NCBI GenBank assembly: GCA_964251675.1
Contig: CAXUKS010000021.1
Span: 1-64,000 of the forward strand
Direction: 5' to 3'
Origin: JANXMY01 sp964251675
GTDB taxonomy: Bacteria > Armatimonadota > Armatimonadia > Armatimonadales > Capsulimonadaceae
Length of the DNA stretch: 64,000 nt
Shown: positions 8,780-17,439 of the stretch, in pieces
Layout of the letters: the number at the start of each line of letters is the position of its first letter
Position numbering within the stretch: the stretch's first letter is position 1
Notes under the pieces: generated by a model
The model's input: the letters and a program-made list of their open reading frames with translations, nothing else
What the model was told of the DNA's origin: nothing
Databases searched by the model: none
Position numbers and translations under genes: made by a program

Positions 8780-10423
8780 TCATGCCCGCTCTTTCTGGAT
8801 GGACACCTTGATAAAGATGATCACTTGATCATGGTTATGTGTGTTACGCGTATTACGGAAGATTTGGCCGAAGAATGGGATGTCGCCCAGAAGCGGCACT
8901 TTGGATACCGATTTCACGTCCTGGTCGTTGATCAGCCCGCTGATGACCAGCGTGTCGCCGTCTTTAACACGCACCGTGGTGGTGGCCTCCCGTGTCTGTA
9001 TCAGCGGGGTCTGAACGCCGCCTGCGCCGGAGTTGCTGAGCTGAACCAGAGACACCTCGGGATGCACGTTCATCGTGATATAGCCGTCGTTGTTGATTTT
9101 GCCTGTGACATACAGCTTGATGCCTCCGCTGACTGTGCTGGTGGTGATGTTCTGCCCACTCGGCGATTGCGTGATCGAGGAAATATAACTGACCGTGTTG
9201 CCCACGAATGTCGCGGCGGGCTGGCCGTCAATGGCGGAGATGTTGGGCGCAGCCAGGATTTTGGTATTCTGGTTGTTGAACAGGGCGCTCAGGCCGACCG
9301 TGACCAGATTGGTGACCGGCGTTCGGCCTACTGTGCCGCCTTTCAGGATTTTGCCGGCGAACGTGCCGGACCCCAGAATGCCGGCAGTGCCAATCTCGCC
9401 GACCGTGCTGGTGGCCCCGGTAAAGTCATACGACAGGCCAAGCTGTTTGTCATCAACAATGTTGGTTTCAACCACTCTCGCTTCATACATAATCTGCGCG
9501 GGGCGCAGGTCTACCGTCGCCAGAACCTGTCGGGCGCGGGCGATGTCGGTGTCGGAGCCGGTCAGGAGCAGGGCGGTCGTGGTGGGCTTCACCGGGACGT
9601 TGGCTGTGATTGCCGTGGTGGTGCCGCCTGACGGGGTAGCCGCCGCGCCGTAAGAGGTCGTCGTGGCGGTCGCGCCGCCCGCATCGGCGGTGGCCGGGGC
9701 CGGGGCATAGGTGCGCTGGGTCGGGGCGGGTGTGACAATCAGGCTCGGAATGAGCCGTGTGATGACCGACTGCAGATCGTCCGCCGAGGCATACTTGATC
9801 TGGTATATCTCGGTGCGGGACGTGCCGATATTGCGCGAGAGCTGCCCTTCGGCATCGGCGACGACGCGGCGCACCGAATCAAGGTCTGCGGGCGTGCCGG
9901 TGGCGACAAGGACGCCGCCCGCCGTGCTGCCGGTGGACTTGCCGGGAGTGATGCGGACATTCGGGAACAGGTCTGTGACCACTTTCGCCAGGTCGGCGGG
10001 GTCCGAGTAGGTGAACGAGATCACCGTCGTGGCGGCGGGCGTCTGTGCCGTGCCTGCGGCGGTCAGGGTTTGGATGGCAGTGGGCGTGCCGACCAGGTAG
10101 GTGCGCCCGATTTTGGCGTACTGGTAGCCGGACAGCTTGGTGATCAGGTCCAGCGCCTCTTCCAGCGAGACATGGGCCAGAGACACCGTAATCGGGCCTT
10201 TGACATCGTTGCCGGAAACAATGTTGGTGCGCGTCTGCATTGCCAAAGCTTTCAGCACATCGTTGATGTCCGCGCTGACAAAGTCCAGCGTGACATCGTC
10301 GGGGCTGCTCGTGACGGCTTTGACCGGATGCGGCGCGGCGGCGGTGGGCCGGGCGAGGACGGGAGCGGCCAGCAGTGCGGAAGTCAGCGCGAGTGCCGCA
10401 ATCGGCATGAGTTTCTTGGACAT
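8780..10423 (-). CDS. pilQ: Type IV pilus secretin PilQ-like
   Basis: A 547-residue outer-membrane secretin forming the channel for the pilus. After a signal peptide (SKKLMPIAALALTSALLAAP) come an STN-like domain (VTLDFVSADINDVLKALA), two or three secretin N-domains separated by Ala/Thr-rich linkers, and the secretin core ending in DGDTLVISGLINDQDVKSVS and VPLLGDIPFFGQIF, the family hallmark. The ATG at 10,423 has AGGAG seven bases upstream; the frame extends 12 codons further, unlikely to be used. It closes the pilMNOPQ unit and is strong evidence of a diderm envelope. Confidence 0.93.
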   Translation of the reverse strand: MSKKLMPIAALALTSALLAAPVLARPTAAAPHPVKAVTSSPDDVTLDFVSADINDVLKALAMQTRTNIVSGNDVKGPITVSLAHVSLEEALDLITKLSGYQYAKIGRTYLVGTPTAIQTLTAAGTAQTPAATTVISFTYSDPADLAKVVTDLFPNVRITPGKSTGSTAGGVLVATGTPADLDSVRRVVADAEGQLSRNIGTSRTEIYQIKYASADDLQSVITRLIPSLIVTPAPTQRTYAPAPATADAGGATATTTSYGAAATPSGGTTTAITANVPVKPTTTALLLTGSDTDIARARQVLATVDLRPAQIMYEARVVETNIVDDKQLGLSYDFTGATSTVGEIGTAGILGSGTFAGKILKGGTVGRTPVTNLVTVGLSALFNNQNTKILAAPNISAIDGQPAATFVGNTVSYISSITQSPSGQNITTSTVSGGIKLYVTGKINNDGYITMNVHPEVSLVQLSNSGAGGVQTPLIQTREATTTVRVKDGDTLVISGLINDQDVKSVSKVPLLGDIPFFGQIFRNTRNTHNHDQVIIFIKVSIQKERA

Positions 10424-10465
10424 GGGTTTCTCCTGAGCGGCCCTCTTTCCGGGGCACACTCATGT

Positions 10466-10507
10466 AGCGAATAAATCTCAGCGAATAAATCTCAGCGAAT
10501 AAGACTT
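10466..10507. repeat. 14-bp tandem triplication at the pilP-like stop
   Basis: AGCGAATAAATCTC occurs at 10,466-10,479 and 10,480-10,493, with a diverged third copy at 10,494-10,507. The stop codon of the pilP-like gene (10,492-10,494) falls at the junction of two units. The repeat therefore sets the length of the pilP-pilQ intergenic spacer rather than the protein. Confidence 0.85.
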
Positions 10508-11463
10508 GCAATCTGTTGTTTAGGTGCGGGAACCGCATCCATTTCCGTGCCATCCAGCAGGCGCAGGGGCAGCGCGGCGGCCACGGTTTGACCCGTTTGG
10601 TGCCGGGCAGGAACCGGAGCGGCTTCCGACTGACGCGGCAGGGGCGGGGCCACCGGGGCCGGATCGGTGGCTGCGGGCGTCGCCGGTGCGGGCGTCGCGG
10701 GTGCGGTGGACACGGGCGGCGCCGTCGGCGCTTCAGACTTGGTGCCCAGAGGCAGCGTGTAGAACGTCGCCCCGTGCCGCAGAACCACCGCCGAGCGGGT
10801 GACGCGGGTGACGCGGAACACGTTGTCTACAAAATCGCCGACATGAACGATGCGGCGGCTGTCTCCGTCGCGCAGAATGGCGACTCCCGCGCCGTCCTCG
10901 CCTTGCAGCAGGCCGGTGACACTCCATTTCGGCGAGGCCGGGGGCGGGGCGGGCAAGGGCATAACCTTCTGCGGCGGCAGGGCGGGCGCGGCAGGCGGCA
11001 GTGGCGGCGCGGCAGGAAAGCCGGGCATGGTCAGGCCGGACACCGGCGCGGGCAGCAGGGCAGACACCTGTTCGTGAATTTGTGCATCTGCCATCAGCGG
11101 GCCAGCCGCCGGGGCGGGGCCGTGCGGCGGGGCCGCAAAGGCGGGCGGTACGGCAGGGGCGGCGGGCGTGAGTTTGGGGTCCGTGTAGCCGACTGTAAAA
11201 GGATCGCGCATTCCGGGCGTGGGCGGCGGCGCGGCGGTGTCTGCCGCCGGGTCTGCCGCTGCATCTGCTACGGTGCCTGCCGGGGCGCTGGCGGACCTGT
11301 CCACTGACGCGGCGGCTGGTTCGGAGGGCTTCAGCGCGGGCCGCGTGGCGGCGGAGGCGGGCGAGGGTGTCATCATCCGCAGGCCGAAGTAGCCGAAGGT
11401 GCCTGTGGAAAGAACGCACAGGCCCACAAACTGGGGTATCTGCTTTTTATCTAATTTTTGCAT
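10492..11463 (-). CDS. PilP-like pilus alignment protein (Pro/Ala-rich)
   Basis: A 323-residue protein with one N-terminal membrane helix (FVGLCVLSTGTFGYFGLRMM), a long Pro/Ala-rich linker (~35-175) and a compact domain at ~175-240 (SVTGLLQGEDGAGVAILRDG ... IVHVGDFVDNVFRVTRV). The compact part reads like the beta-domain of PilP/GspC proteins, with a second Pro/Ala-rich tail. PilP normally links the inner-membrane PilNO complex to the secretin, and the position between pilO and pilQ matches. Sequence identity to classical PilP is weak, and it is an inner-membrane protein rather than a lipoprotein, so the name is by position and domain style. Confidence 0.7.
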   Translation of the reverse strand: MQKLDKKQIPQFVGLCVLSTGTFGYFGLRMMTPSPASAATRPALKPSEPAAASVDRSASAPAGTVADAAADPAADTAAPPPTPGMRDPFTVGYTDPKLTPAAPAVPPAFAAPPHGPAPAAGPLMADAQIHEQVSALLPAPVSGLTMPGFPAAPPLPPAAPALPPQKVMPLPAPPPASPKWSVTGLLQGEDGAGVAILRDGDSRRIVHVGDFVDNVFRVTRVTRSAVVLRHGATFYTLPLGTKSEAPTAPPVSTAPATPAPATPAATDPAPVAPPLPRQSEAAPVPARHQTGQTVAAALPLRLLDGTEMDAVPAPKQQIASLIR

Positions 11464-11495
11464 GGCTGCGTAGTCCTCGGGTCTGATCGCCGATC

Positions 11496-11537
11496 AAAGC
11501 GTGCTTCCTAAAGCGTGCTTTCTAAAGCGTGCTGAGC
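11496..11537. repeat. 14-bp tandem triplication at the pilO stop
   Basis: AAAGCGTGCTTCCT at 11,496-11,509 and AAAGCGTGCTTTCT at 11,510-11,523 are followed by a partial third copy from 11,524. The pilO stop (TAG on the minus strand, 11,522-11,524) lies at a unit boundary. The period matches the array at the next gene end (10,466-10,507), although the sequences differ. Confidence 0.85.
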
Positions 11538-12412
11538 TGGCCCGTCTGTAAATTGGCGGCGTGCGCGTCTTTGACCGCTCCGGCGGTGACATGGCCTGCC
11601 GCCGGAGAAATCGCGCCGATGGCGGCGGCGGGTGTTGGAGCCGCTCTCAACACAGGAGCCGCACTGACCACCGGAGCCGGAGCACCTGCCGCTGCGGCGT
11701 CCGGGCTGTCCGGGAACACAAACGCGACAAGCTGAAGGTTGGTGGTGATTATCGGGGCCGTGCTTGCCGCCGCTGCGGCTCCAGGAGCTGTCCCCGGCCC
11801 GCTCGCATTCCCCGCCGGGTGCATTTGGGCGCCGACCACGGACAGGATTTTCGGGAACCGGGTCAGGCTGTACAAAAATGTGGCCGTGTCGGCATAGGTC
11901 CCGGTGACATCCACACTCACCAGCATGGTGTCGTAAGGCGGCGGAGCGGCGGCTTTTTTGGTGTTCGCCGCGCTGTCGGTGTCTCCGCTGGCATCTGTCT
12001 TTTTGACGGGCGGGGGGGGCGGCGGTGAGGCCACAGGGCGCACGGCGGTGACGGTCAGGTGCGTCTGCGCGGCCAGCGATTGAAGCTGTCCCAGCAGGGT
12101 CGGCACATAAGACTTGGCGGACACCGAGGTTTCCAGTAACTTGATGCGCGACTGGGTCTCGTCATACGCGGTCTGCGTCTGCTGGTAGCGGCGCGTCACC
12201 TGCTCGCTGGTGCTGACCTGCTGCTGTTTTTGCTGCGCCTGCGCCTGCAGGCCGACCAGCTTGGAGTTGAGGCCAACCAGCATTCCGCCGCCGCCCAGCA
12301 GGACCAGACCTGCACCGCCCATCAGCACCTGCATCAGCCGCCGGGAAGTGAGGGCCGGGTTTGGCAGGGGCGGCATATTCGACAGGGAAGGAGAGTTAGG
12401 AATTGGCGTCAT
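11522..12412 (-). CDS. pilO: Type IV pilus inner-membrane protein PilO
   Basis: A 296-residue bitopic protein: a short cytoplasmic N terminus, one membrane helix (VLMGGAGLVLLGGGGMLVGL), a Gln-rich coiled coil (LQAQAQQKQQQVSTSEQVTRR) and a ferredoxin-like PilO domain (TLLGQLQSLAAQTHLTVTAV; VSVDVTGTYADTATFLYSL; RFPKILSVV). PilO pairs with PilN to form the periplasmic ring of the pilus machine. The ATG at 12,412 follows AAAGGAG and overlaps the end of pilN by 17 bp, indicating translational coupling. A long Ala/Pro tail follows the domain. A G8 tract lies inside the gene near 12,013. Confidence 0.85.
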   Translation of the reverse strand: MTPIPNSPSLSNMPPLPNPALTSRRLMQVLMGGAGLVLLGGGGMLVGLNSKLVGLQAQAQQKQQQVSTSEQVTRRYQQTQTAYDETQSRIKLLETSVSAKSYVPTLLGQLQSLAAQTHLTVTAVRPVASPPPPPPVKKTDASGDTDSAANTKKAAAPPPYDTMLVSVDVTGTYADTATFLYSLTRFPKILSVVGAQMHPAGNASGPGTAPGAAAAASTAPIITTNLQLVAFVFPDSPDAAAAGAPAPVVSAAPVLRAAPTPAAAIGAISPAAGHVTAGAVKDAHAANLQTGQLSTL

Positions 12413-13076
12413 GGCTGGCTCCTTTGGCCGCGTCTGTTTTGGCATCGGCTGTTTTGGCGTCTTTGGGAGCCGCCGTGATGGTCCCGGCTTCGGGCTTGAG
12501 ATGCACTGTCATCTGGAAGCCGACGGCATCCATATCGCCAATCTTCTGCTGCTGCACGAAGGCGAGGTCTACATGGTCGAGAGCATGGGACTGGTTCATT
12601 TTCAGCATGGCCTCGCCCACGGCGGCCTGGCTCATGGCGATGCCGGAAATGTTCAGCGTGGGGTCTGCGCCGCTCGAGGCGCCCGGCATCGGGGCGGCCC
12701 CGCCGCCCGCCGCCGTGCCGGTTCCAAGCGCCGTCAGCCAGGTCTGCGGGGGCAGGCTGGTGGTGACGGCATAAAAGCCGCCGTACCAGAAGAGCGTGTC
12801 CGCCTTCGCGCCGTCCAGCGTCTGGACTTTGGGCACAAGCGCCGCCGTCTGGTTTTGGAGCTGCTGAATGAGGGTGACGCGGGGCTGAAGCTCGGCAACC
12901 TTGTTGTTCAGATCGCCGACCTGGCCCTGCATGACGACGATGCGTCCGACCAGCACCACGGCCAGCAGGGCGACGGCCCCGCTTTCCCCGGCGATGCCGT
13001 ACAGCAGCTTGCGTAAGTTGCGCTCGCCGCGCCGTTTATCTTCGCGGCGGGCGGCAATCATATTGATAGATGGCAT
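12396..13076 (-). CDS. pilN: Type IV pilus inner-membrane protein PilN
   Basis: A 226-residue bitopic protein. The N-terminal MPSINMIAARREDKRR is the PilM-binding motif (INLLP-like) of PilN. It is followed by a membrane helix (GESGAVALLAVVLVGRIVVM), a coiled coil (VGDLNNKVAELQPRVTLIQQL) and a periplasmic domain including FYAVTTSLPPQTWLTALGTG. PilN bridges cytoplasmic PilM with PilO. It overlaps pilO by 17 bp and lies 34 bp downstream of pilM. Confidence 0.88.
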   Translation of the reverse strand: MPSINMIAARREDKRRGERNLRKLLYGIAGESGAVALLAVVLVGRIVVMQGQVGDLNNKVAELQPRVTLIQQLQNQTAALVPKVQTLDGAKADTLFWYGGFYAVTTSLPPQTWLTALGTGTAAGGGAAPMPGASSGADPTLNISGIAMSQAAVGEAMLKMNQSHALDHVDLAFVQQQKIGDMDAVGFQMTVHLKPEAGTITAAPKDAKTADAKTDAAKGASHDANS

Positions 13077-13110
13077 AGTCTCTCTCGCTTAAATGTCAGG
13101 CGGGCCGGGT

Positions 13111-14331
13111 TCAGGCAGCTTTCGCCAGCGGATTACGCAGCTTCGGCAAGGCACGCGGGGCACGCGGGGCGGCTGCCGCCGTCTCTTTGGTCAATTCTTT
13201 CAGCGCCAGGCCGATGCCGGTGACCAGCAGGGCATGGTTTTCCTCGGTAAACTCCGGTGTCAGCCGCGCTCCGTCCAGTGCGGGGTTTGCAAACGGGTTC
13301 CACTGCTCCACCGGAACGCCGAGGCGGGCGGCCATGTACACATCCAGCCCGCCCAGGCGGGCGCTGCCGCCGGTGATGACGATGCGGGAGACGGGGCCGG
13401 AAGTGGCGCTGGTGATGCCGGACGGCAGGATGGAGTTTGCGGCATCGGCAAGCTGGGACTGGTAATAGTTGGTGGACCGGCGCACTTCGCGCAGCAGCTC
13501 ATCAATACCCGGCTGCATGGCGCGGGCCAGCGTCGCGGCTTCGGGGTCGGCATCCGGGGTCAGCAGGGCGGCCATGTTGACGCGGGCTTTCATTTCTTCC
13601 AGCGCGACGCGGTCCGCGCCGGGCAGGATAGATTTCAGGGCCTGCGTGAAGCTGTCCCCGGCGATGGGGATGTTGCGGGTGAGCGCAAAGCAGCCGTTGG
13701 TGACAATGTTGACATCGGTGGTCGCCGCGCCGATGTCTAAAAGCGCCAGCGTCTCTCCCTCGCCGGGGCGGGTGGGGGACAGGTCCAGCAGGGCACGCTG
13801 CAGGGCAAAGGCTTCGATATCTATGGCGGCTGGCTCCAGCCCGGCCAGCACGAGGGCGCCGAGCCGGGAATCCACCATCGCATTCGGGGCGGCGACCAGC
13901 ATCACGCTCATTTTGTCGTCTTCGCCCGGAACCGGCCCCAAAATCTCAAACTCGATCATGCTGTCGTCCACGGACGACGAAATATGCTTGGCGGCTTCAA
14001 AGCGCACTGACCGGCGCAGCAGGGCCTCGTTCATTTTTGGCATCTTGACATGGCGCACAATCACGCTGGCCCCGCTGATGGCGGCCACGGCGGCGTTGGC
14101 ATCCATGCCGGCCTCCCGCATCAGCCCGCGCAGGCTTTCGGCAACAGCAGCCTGGTCCATGACGATGCCGTCGCGCACGGCATCGGCGGGCGTCGGGCCG
14201 CAGATGGCCCGGCTGATCTGCCAGGTTCCGGAAGTGCGTCCTGCCTCAGCCTGGACGAGCTTGAGGACGCGGCTGCCGATGTCTATGCCAACCAATTTTT
14301 CTTTGCCGAAGAGCTGTGTCAGACCGAGCAT
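13111..14331 (-). CDS. pilM: Type IV pilus actin-like ATPase PilM
   Basis: A 406-residue actin/FtsA-like protein. Phosphate-1 motif LVGIDIGSRVLKLVQ is at the N terminus, phosphate-2 LALLDIGAATTDVNIV near the middle and the adenosine motif IVITGGSARLGGLDVYMAARLG near the C terminus. PilM polymerises or forms rings on the cytoplasmic face and recruits PilN. ATG 14,331 has AGGGGG in front. It is the first gene of the pilMNOPQ unit and lies divergent from the pseudopilin-like gene at 14,501. Confidence 0.93.
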   Translation of the reverse strand: MLGLTQLFGKEKLVGIDIGSRVLKLVQAEAGRTSGTWQISRAICGPTPADAVRDGIVMDQAAVAESLRGLMREAGMDANAAVAAISGASVIVRHVKMPKMNEALLRRSVRFEAAKHISSSVDDSMIEFEILGPVPGEDDKMSVMLVAAPNAMVDSRLGALVLAGLEPAAIDIEAFALQRALLDLSPTRPGEGETLALLDIGAATTDVNIVTNGCFALTRNIPIAGDSFTQALKSILPGADRVALEEMKARVNMAALLTPDADPEAATLARAMQPGIDELLREVRRSTNYYQSQLADAANSILPSGITSATSGPVSRIVITGGSARLGGLDVYMAARLGVPVEQWNPFANPALDGARLTPEFTEENHALLVTGIGLALKELTKETAAAAPRAPRALPKLRNPLAKAA

Positions 14332-14450
14332 GGAGACCCCCTGGAGCGTGCCACTTGGGACGCTCGTTTGGAAACTTTCTGCTTTTGATTATGGACAGGC
14401 GCGGCGAAAACTGGAGTCTTTGCTTTGTTCGGGCAAATGACAAGAACTTG

Positions 14451-14459
14451 TGATATAAT
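14451..14459 (+). promoter_or_regulatory. Extended -10 promoter for the 14,501 gene
   Basis: TGATATAAT at 14,451-14,459 is a perfect TGnTATAAT extended -10 element, 41 bp before the GTG start at 14,501. No good -35 box sits at 17 bp, as is usual for extended -10 promoters. Confidence 0.6.
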
Positions 14460-14500
14460 ACACACAGTCTGCACACCGGCCAGAAAGAAGACCTCTCCCC

Positions 14501-15031
14501 GTGAGCGCCCCCCCCAATTTTGTTTCGCCGCCCTCCCGGTCCGCCCCTGGCGGCGGCTGGAAGATTTTCGGGATCGGCTGCCTTGTCCTGTTTTTAGGCG
14601 CCGCTATTGGGGGTATCGTTCTGGTGCGAAACTTCAAAGAAGCCATGACGCACCCCAGTAAAAACAGTGTTTTTGGCGTGGGCGTGCTGGCCGGGCAGGC
14701 GGGCACAGAGGGGGCGCAGCTTCAGCAGGCGATTGTGGCCTACCACGCCGCCAGAGGCCGCTACCCGCGCACGCTGACGGATCTGGTGGTGGAAAACGCG
14801 ATTGACGGCAAGCTGCTCCACAACGACCTGGACGAAAACCCGAACCCCGGCCATATTTCCTGGCGCTACACGCCGCCCGCCGAGGGCGCACCGGGCACGA
14901 CGCCGATTTTGACGCAGCCGTATCAGATGACGGTTGGCGGGCGCACCGTGCCGCAGCAGCTTGTCATCACGCTGGACGGAAATACGGCATCGGGCAGTAC
15001 GCCTGCGGAATCTTCTCAGGGAAATCAATGA
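14501..15031 (+). CDS. Membrane-anchored pseudopilin-like protein
   Basis: A 176-residue protein of unrecognised family. Residues ~1-18 are Pro/Ser-rich, one membrane helix follows (WKIFGIGCLVLFLGAAIGGIVLV), then an exported region. The segment AIVAYHAARGRYPRTLTDLV reads like the conserved alpha-helix-loop of GspG/minor pseudopilins, where a chain of growing length is followed by GRYP. It may be a minor pilin-like or envelope sensor protein. There is no canonical prepilin peptidase site. GTG start at 14,501; a C8 run follows within the first codons. Its stop overlaps the ATG of the next gene, so both are one transcript, diverging from pilM. Confidence 0.7.
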   Translation: MSAPPNFVSPPSRSAPGGGWKIFGIGCLVLFLGAAIGGIVLVRNFKEAMTHPSKNSVFGVGVLAGQAGTEGAQLQQAIVAYHAARGRYPRTLTDLVVENAIDGKLLHNDLDENPNPGHISWRYTPPAEGAPGTTPILTQPYQMTVGGRTVPQQLVITLDGNTASGSTPAESSQGNQ

Positions 15032-16770
15032 CAGGCAAAAACAGTACAGACGAGAAAAAGAACATTTTTTCCGAGGCTGCTCAGACGCTTTTAGAGCATA
15101 TCTCGGACTTGCGGCAGCAGGTGATGGACCAGCCCGCCGCCCCGCACACGCTGCTGCAGGCGGCGTTCGAGACGGTCAGCACGACTCTGGAAGAGCTGCG
15201 CGTCGCTGAAGAAGAAATGCGGGCGCAGAACGAGATGCTGGCGGACGCGCAGGAGATGTCCCAGGAGTGGCGTCTGCACTACCAGGATTTGTTTGATGCC
15301 GCGCCCGATGCCTATGTTGTCACCGACCTGCTGGGGGTGATTTCCGAAGCAAACCTGTCCGCGCAGAGACTGCTGGGTCTGTCGCTTCGGTTTCTGGTCG
15401 GCAAGCCGCTGGTCGGATTTGTTCCCGTCGGGAACCGGCAGGAGTTTCGCCGCCTGCTGCTGGACGTAGCCCGCGATCCGAGCGGGCGCGAGCATGAGCT
15501 GACGCTTCAGCCGCGCAAGCAGGCTCCGGTGGCGGTGTCTGCCACTGTGGCCGTCATTCAGAGGATGGGCGGTCAGCCGACCGGCCTGCGCTGGCTCATC
15601 CGCGATGTCACCGCACGGGGCGCGGCGGAGGCCGACCGCTACCGGCGCATTGTGGAGGAAGTTTCCGAGTATGCCATCTGCCTGCTGGACGCCGACGGCA
15701 ATGTGCTTTCCTGGAACAGCGGTGCGACCCGTATTTTCGGCTACACGCCGGACGAAGCGCGGGGAATGCCGCTGGCGGCCCTGTTCACCGCCGAAGACCG
15801 TGCGGCCGGTCTGCCAGAGCAGGAGCAGGAATCAGCACGAACGGCAGGGCGTATCACCAGCGAAGGGTGGCTGGTTCGCCGGGACGGCAGCCGCCTGTGG
15901 GCAAACTGTGCGCTGACCACCCTGCGGGACCCGTCGGGAGAAGCCCGCTGGTATGCCAAAGTGATGCGTGACGGGACGGCGCACCGGGAAGAGCAGCAGC
16001 GTCTGACGGAGGCGTATGCCCACGAACAGCGGATTGCCGCTACGTTCCAGCGTGCTCTGCTGCCGGAAATTTCCCCCCGCGCCTTTCCGGGGCTGGAGCT
16101 GATCACTCGGTACGCAGCGGCCTCTCAGGAGGCGCTGGTCGGCGGTGACTTTTTTGATGCATTCCGTCTGAATGCCGACCTGGTGGCGCTGGTCGTCGGC
16201 GACGTTTCGGGAAAAGGACTGGCGGCGGCGGCCCGGACGGCGGAAATCAAGTATGCCCTGCGGGCGTATCTGCGCGAGACGCTGGAGCCAGGCGCGGCGC
16301 TGGCCCGACTCAGTGCGTTTTTACATGACAATCAGCGTCTCGGAGATGGGGCGGATGAGAACGGGGGCAGCGTGTTTGTCACCCTCGCCGTGGTGGTGGT
16401 GCATTCGGGCACAGGCGAAGCGCAGGCGGCGGCGGCGGGCGCGGAGCCGCCTCTGCTTTTAACTGCGGGCGGCCACGCAAAGGCCATTCCCACGCAGGGG
16501 CCGCTGCCAGGGCTGATCCGTGAGGCGTCTTACCCTTCTGCTTCGTTCACGCTGGAGCCTGGCGACACGCTTATTCTTGTGACAGACGGCATCACCGAGG
16601 CTCGGCTCGGCCCGGACTTTCTGGACTACGACGGCCTGATCCGTCTGGCCCAGGACGCTTCGGCGTCCTCGCTGAACGGCATGGCCGAGGCGATTTTGTC
16701 CGGGGCACGCGCCTTCGCGCAGGGAAGCCTGCACGACGACGTCTGCCTGCTGCTGGCCCGCCGGGAGTAA
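15028..16770 (+). CDS. PAS-domain PP2C (SpoIIE/RsbU-type) phosphatase
   Basis: A 580-residue cytoplasmic signalling phosphatase. The N-terminal helical region (~1-90) probably forms a coiled coil. PAS 1 is at ~90-195 (YQDLFDAAPDAYVVTDLLGV), PAS 2 at ~205-325 (YRRIVEEVSEYAICLLDADG) and a short helix leads to the PP2C-SIG domain at ~345-580. Metal-binding residues are visible in GGDFFDAF, VVGDVSGKGLAAA, LILVTDGITEAR and HDDVCLLLARR, so activity is expected. Such proteins dephosphorylate anti-sigma-factor antagonists in partner-switching systems; no such partner is encoded nearby. ATG overlaps the previous stop by 4 bp. Confidence 0.9.
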   Translation: MTGKNSTDEKKNIFSEAAQTLLEHISDLRQQVMDQPAAPHTLLQAAFETVSTTLEELRVAEEEMRAQNEMLADAQEMSQEWRLHYQDLFDAAPDAYVVTDLLGVISEANLSAQRLLGLSLRFLVGKPLVGFVPVGNRQEFRRLLLDVARDPSGREHELTLQPRKQAPVAVSATVAVIQRMGGQPTGLRWLIRDVTARGAAEADRYRRIVEEVSEYAICLLDADGNVLSWNSGATRIFGYTPDEARGMPLAALFTAEDRAAGLPEQEQESARTAGRITSEGWLVRRDGSRLWANCALTTLRDPSGEARWYAKVMRDGTAHREEQQRLTEAYAHEQRIAATFQRALLPEISPRAFPGLELITRYAAASQEALVGGDFFDAFRLNADLVALVVGDVSGKGLAAAARTAEIKYALRAYLRETLEPGAALARLSAFLHDNQRLGDGADENGGSVFVTLAVVVVHSGTGEAQAAAAGAEPPLLLTAGGHAKAIPTQGPLPGLIREASYPSASFTLEPGDTLILVTDGITEARLGPDFLDYDGLIRLAQDASASSLNGMAEAILSGARAFAQGSLHDDVCLLLARRE

Positions 16771-16785
16771 AGGCCGCTATTCTTC

Positions 16786-16821
16786 ATGCTGAGTTTTCTG
16801 ATTTTATGCTGAGTTTTCTGA
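16786..16821. repeat. 20-bp tandem duplication at a start codon
   Basis: ATGCTGAGTTTTCTGA is present at 16,786-16,801 and 16,806-16,821 with a period of 20 bp. The second copy carries the start of the PAP2 gene. The first copy is out of frame and would encode only an eight-codon peptide. Confidence 0.85.
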
Positions 16822-17222
16822 CAAATGCTATCAATGCCGTGCTGCTGCTTCTGGTGGCTGTGGCCCCATTTCTGCCCTGGCGGGGGCGAGATGCTGTTCA
16901 GGGCCGCGACGTGGCCGAGTTCTGGGCGCGGTCGCTAGTGGGGATGGGCGTCGGGGTGGCGCTGGCGGAGAGCGGCAAAAAATGGGAAGTCTGGGCCGGG
17001 CATCCGGCGTTCCCGAGCGGGCATGAGACGCTGGCGCTGGCGGCGGCGACGTCTCTGGCCTGCCGAAATCGGCGCTGGCTGGCGGTGGGCGCTCCGCTGG
17101 CCGCGCTGCAAGCCTGGGCGCTTGTCACCGGACACTTTCACACGCCGGAAGACGTTACCGGAGCATTGGTCACCGGGATTGTGCCGCCGCTGGCCGCGCA
17201 CCTCCTGGGGCGCAGGCAGTAA
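16806..17222 (+). CDS. PAP2-family (phosphatase-like) membrane protein
   Basis: A 138-residue membrane protein with the C2 motif FPSGHETLA and the C3 motif TGHFHTPEDVTGAL of type-2 phosphatidic acid phosphatases; a Lys-rich AESGKKWE stretch may stand for motif C1. It is short compared with the ~200-residue family norm. Family members dephosphorylate lipid phosphates such as undecaprenyl diphosphate. The start lies in the second copy of a 20-bp tandem duplication; no strong ribosome site is seen. It is 35 bp downstream of the SpoIIE-type phosphatase and probably co-transcribed. Confidence 0.8.
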   Translation: MLSFLTNAINAVLLLLVAVAPFLPWRGRDAVQGRDVAEFWARSLVGMGVGVALAESGKKWEVWAGHPAFPSGHETLALAAATSLACRNRRWLAVGAPLAALQAWALVTGHFHTPEDVTGALVTGIVPPLAAHLLGRRQ

Positions 17223-17253
17223 AAAGACTTTCAATAAAAACTTTGCTGCCCCC

Positions 17254-17282
17254 TTGCATCTGCGGCTTGCAGCAGGTATAAT
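17254..17282 (+). promoter_or_regulatory. tRNA-His promoter
   Basis: TTGCAT at 17,254-17,259, a 17-bp spacer and TATAAT at 17,277-17,282 form a near-consensus sigma-70-type promoter 22 bp upstream of the tRNA. Confidence 0.75.
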
Positions 17283-17304
17283 GGGGCCTGTTACGATTGA
17301 TGAT

Positions 17305-17379
17305 GGCGGGTATAGCTCAGTCGGTTAGAGCGTCAGATTGTGGCTCTGAAGGTCGTGGGTTCGAGCCCCATTATTCGCC
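17305..17379 (+). tRNA. tRNA-His (anticodon GTG)
   Basis: The cloverleaf folds with an extra 5' G(-1) pairing to C73, the identity element of histidine tRNA. The acceptor is GCGGGTA/TATTCGC with two G-U pairs, the D arm GCTC...GAGC, the anticodon stem TCAGA/TCTGA with loop TTGTGGC (anticodon GTG), and the T arm GTGGG TTCGAGC CCCAT. CCA is not encoded. A promoter precedes it and a terminator follows within 16 bp, so it is a single-gene transcript. Confidence 0.96.
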
Positions 17380-17394
17380 CGTATTGCTCCAAAG

Positions 17395-17425
17395 AAAGCC
17401 GTTCCCGAAAGGGGGCGGCTTTTTC
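17395..17425 (+). terminator. Terminator after tRNA-His
   Basis: AAAGCCG-TTCCCGAAAGGGGG-CGGCTTTTT forms a stable stem with an inner CCC/GGG pairing and a T run. It lies between the tRNA and the trhO start at 17,440. Confidence 0.85.
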
Positions 17426-17439
17426 AGTGCCTTCTGCCT

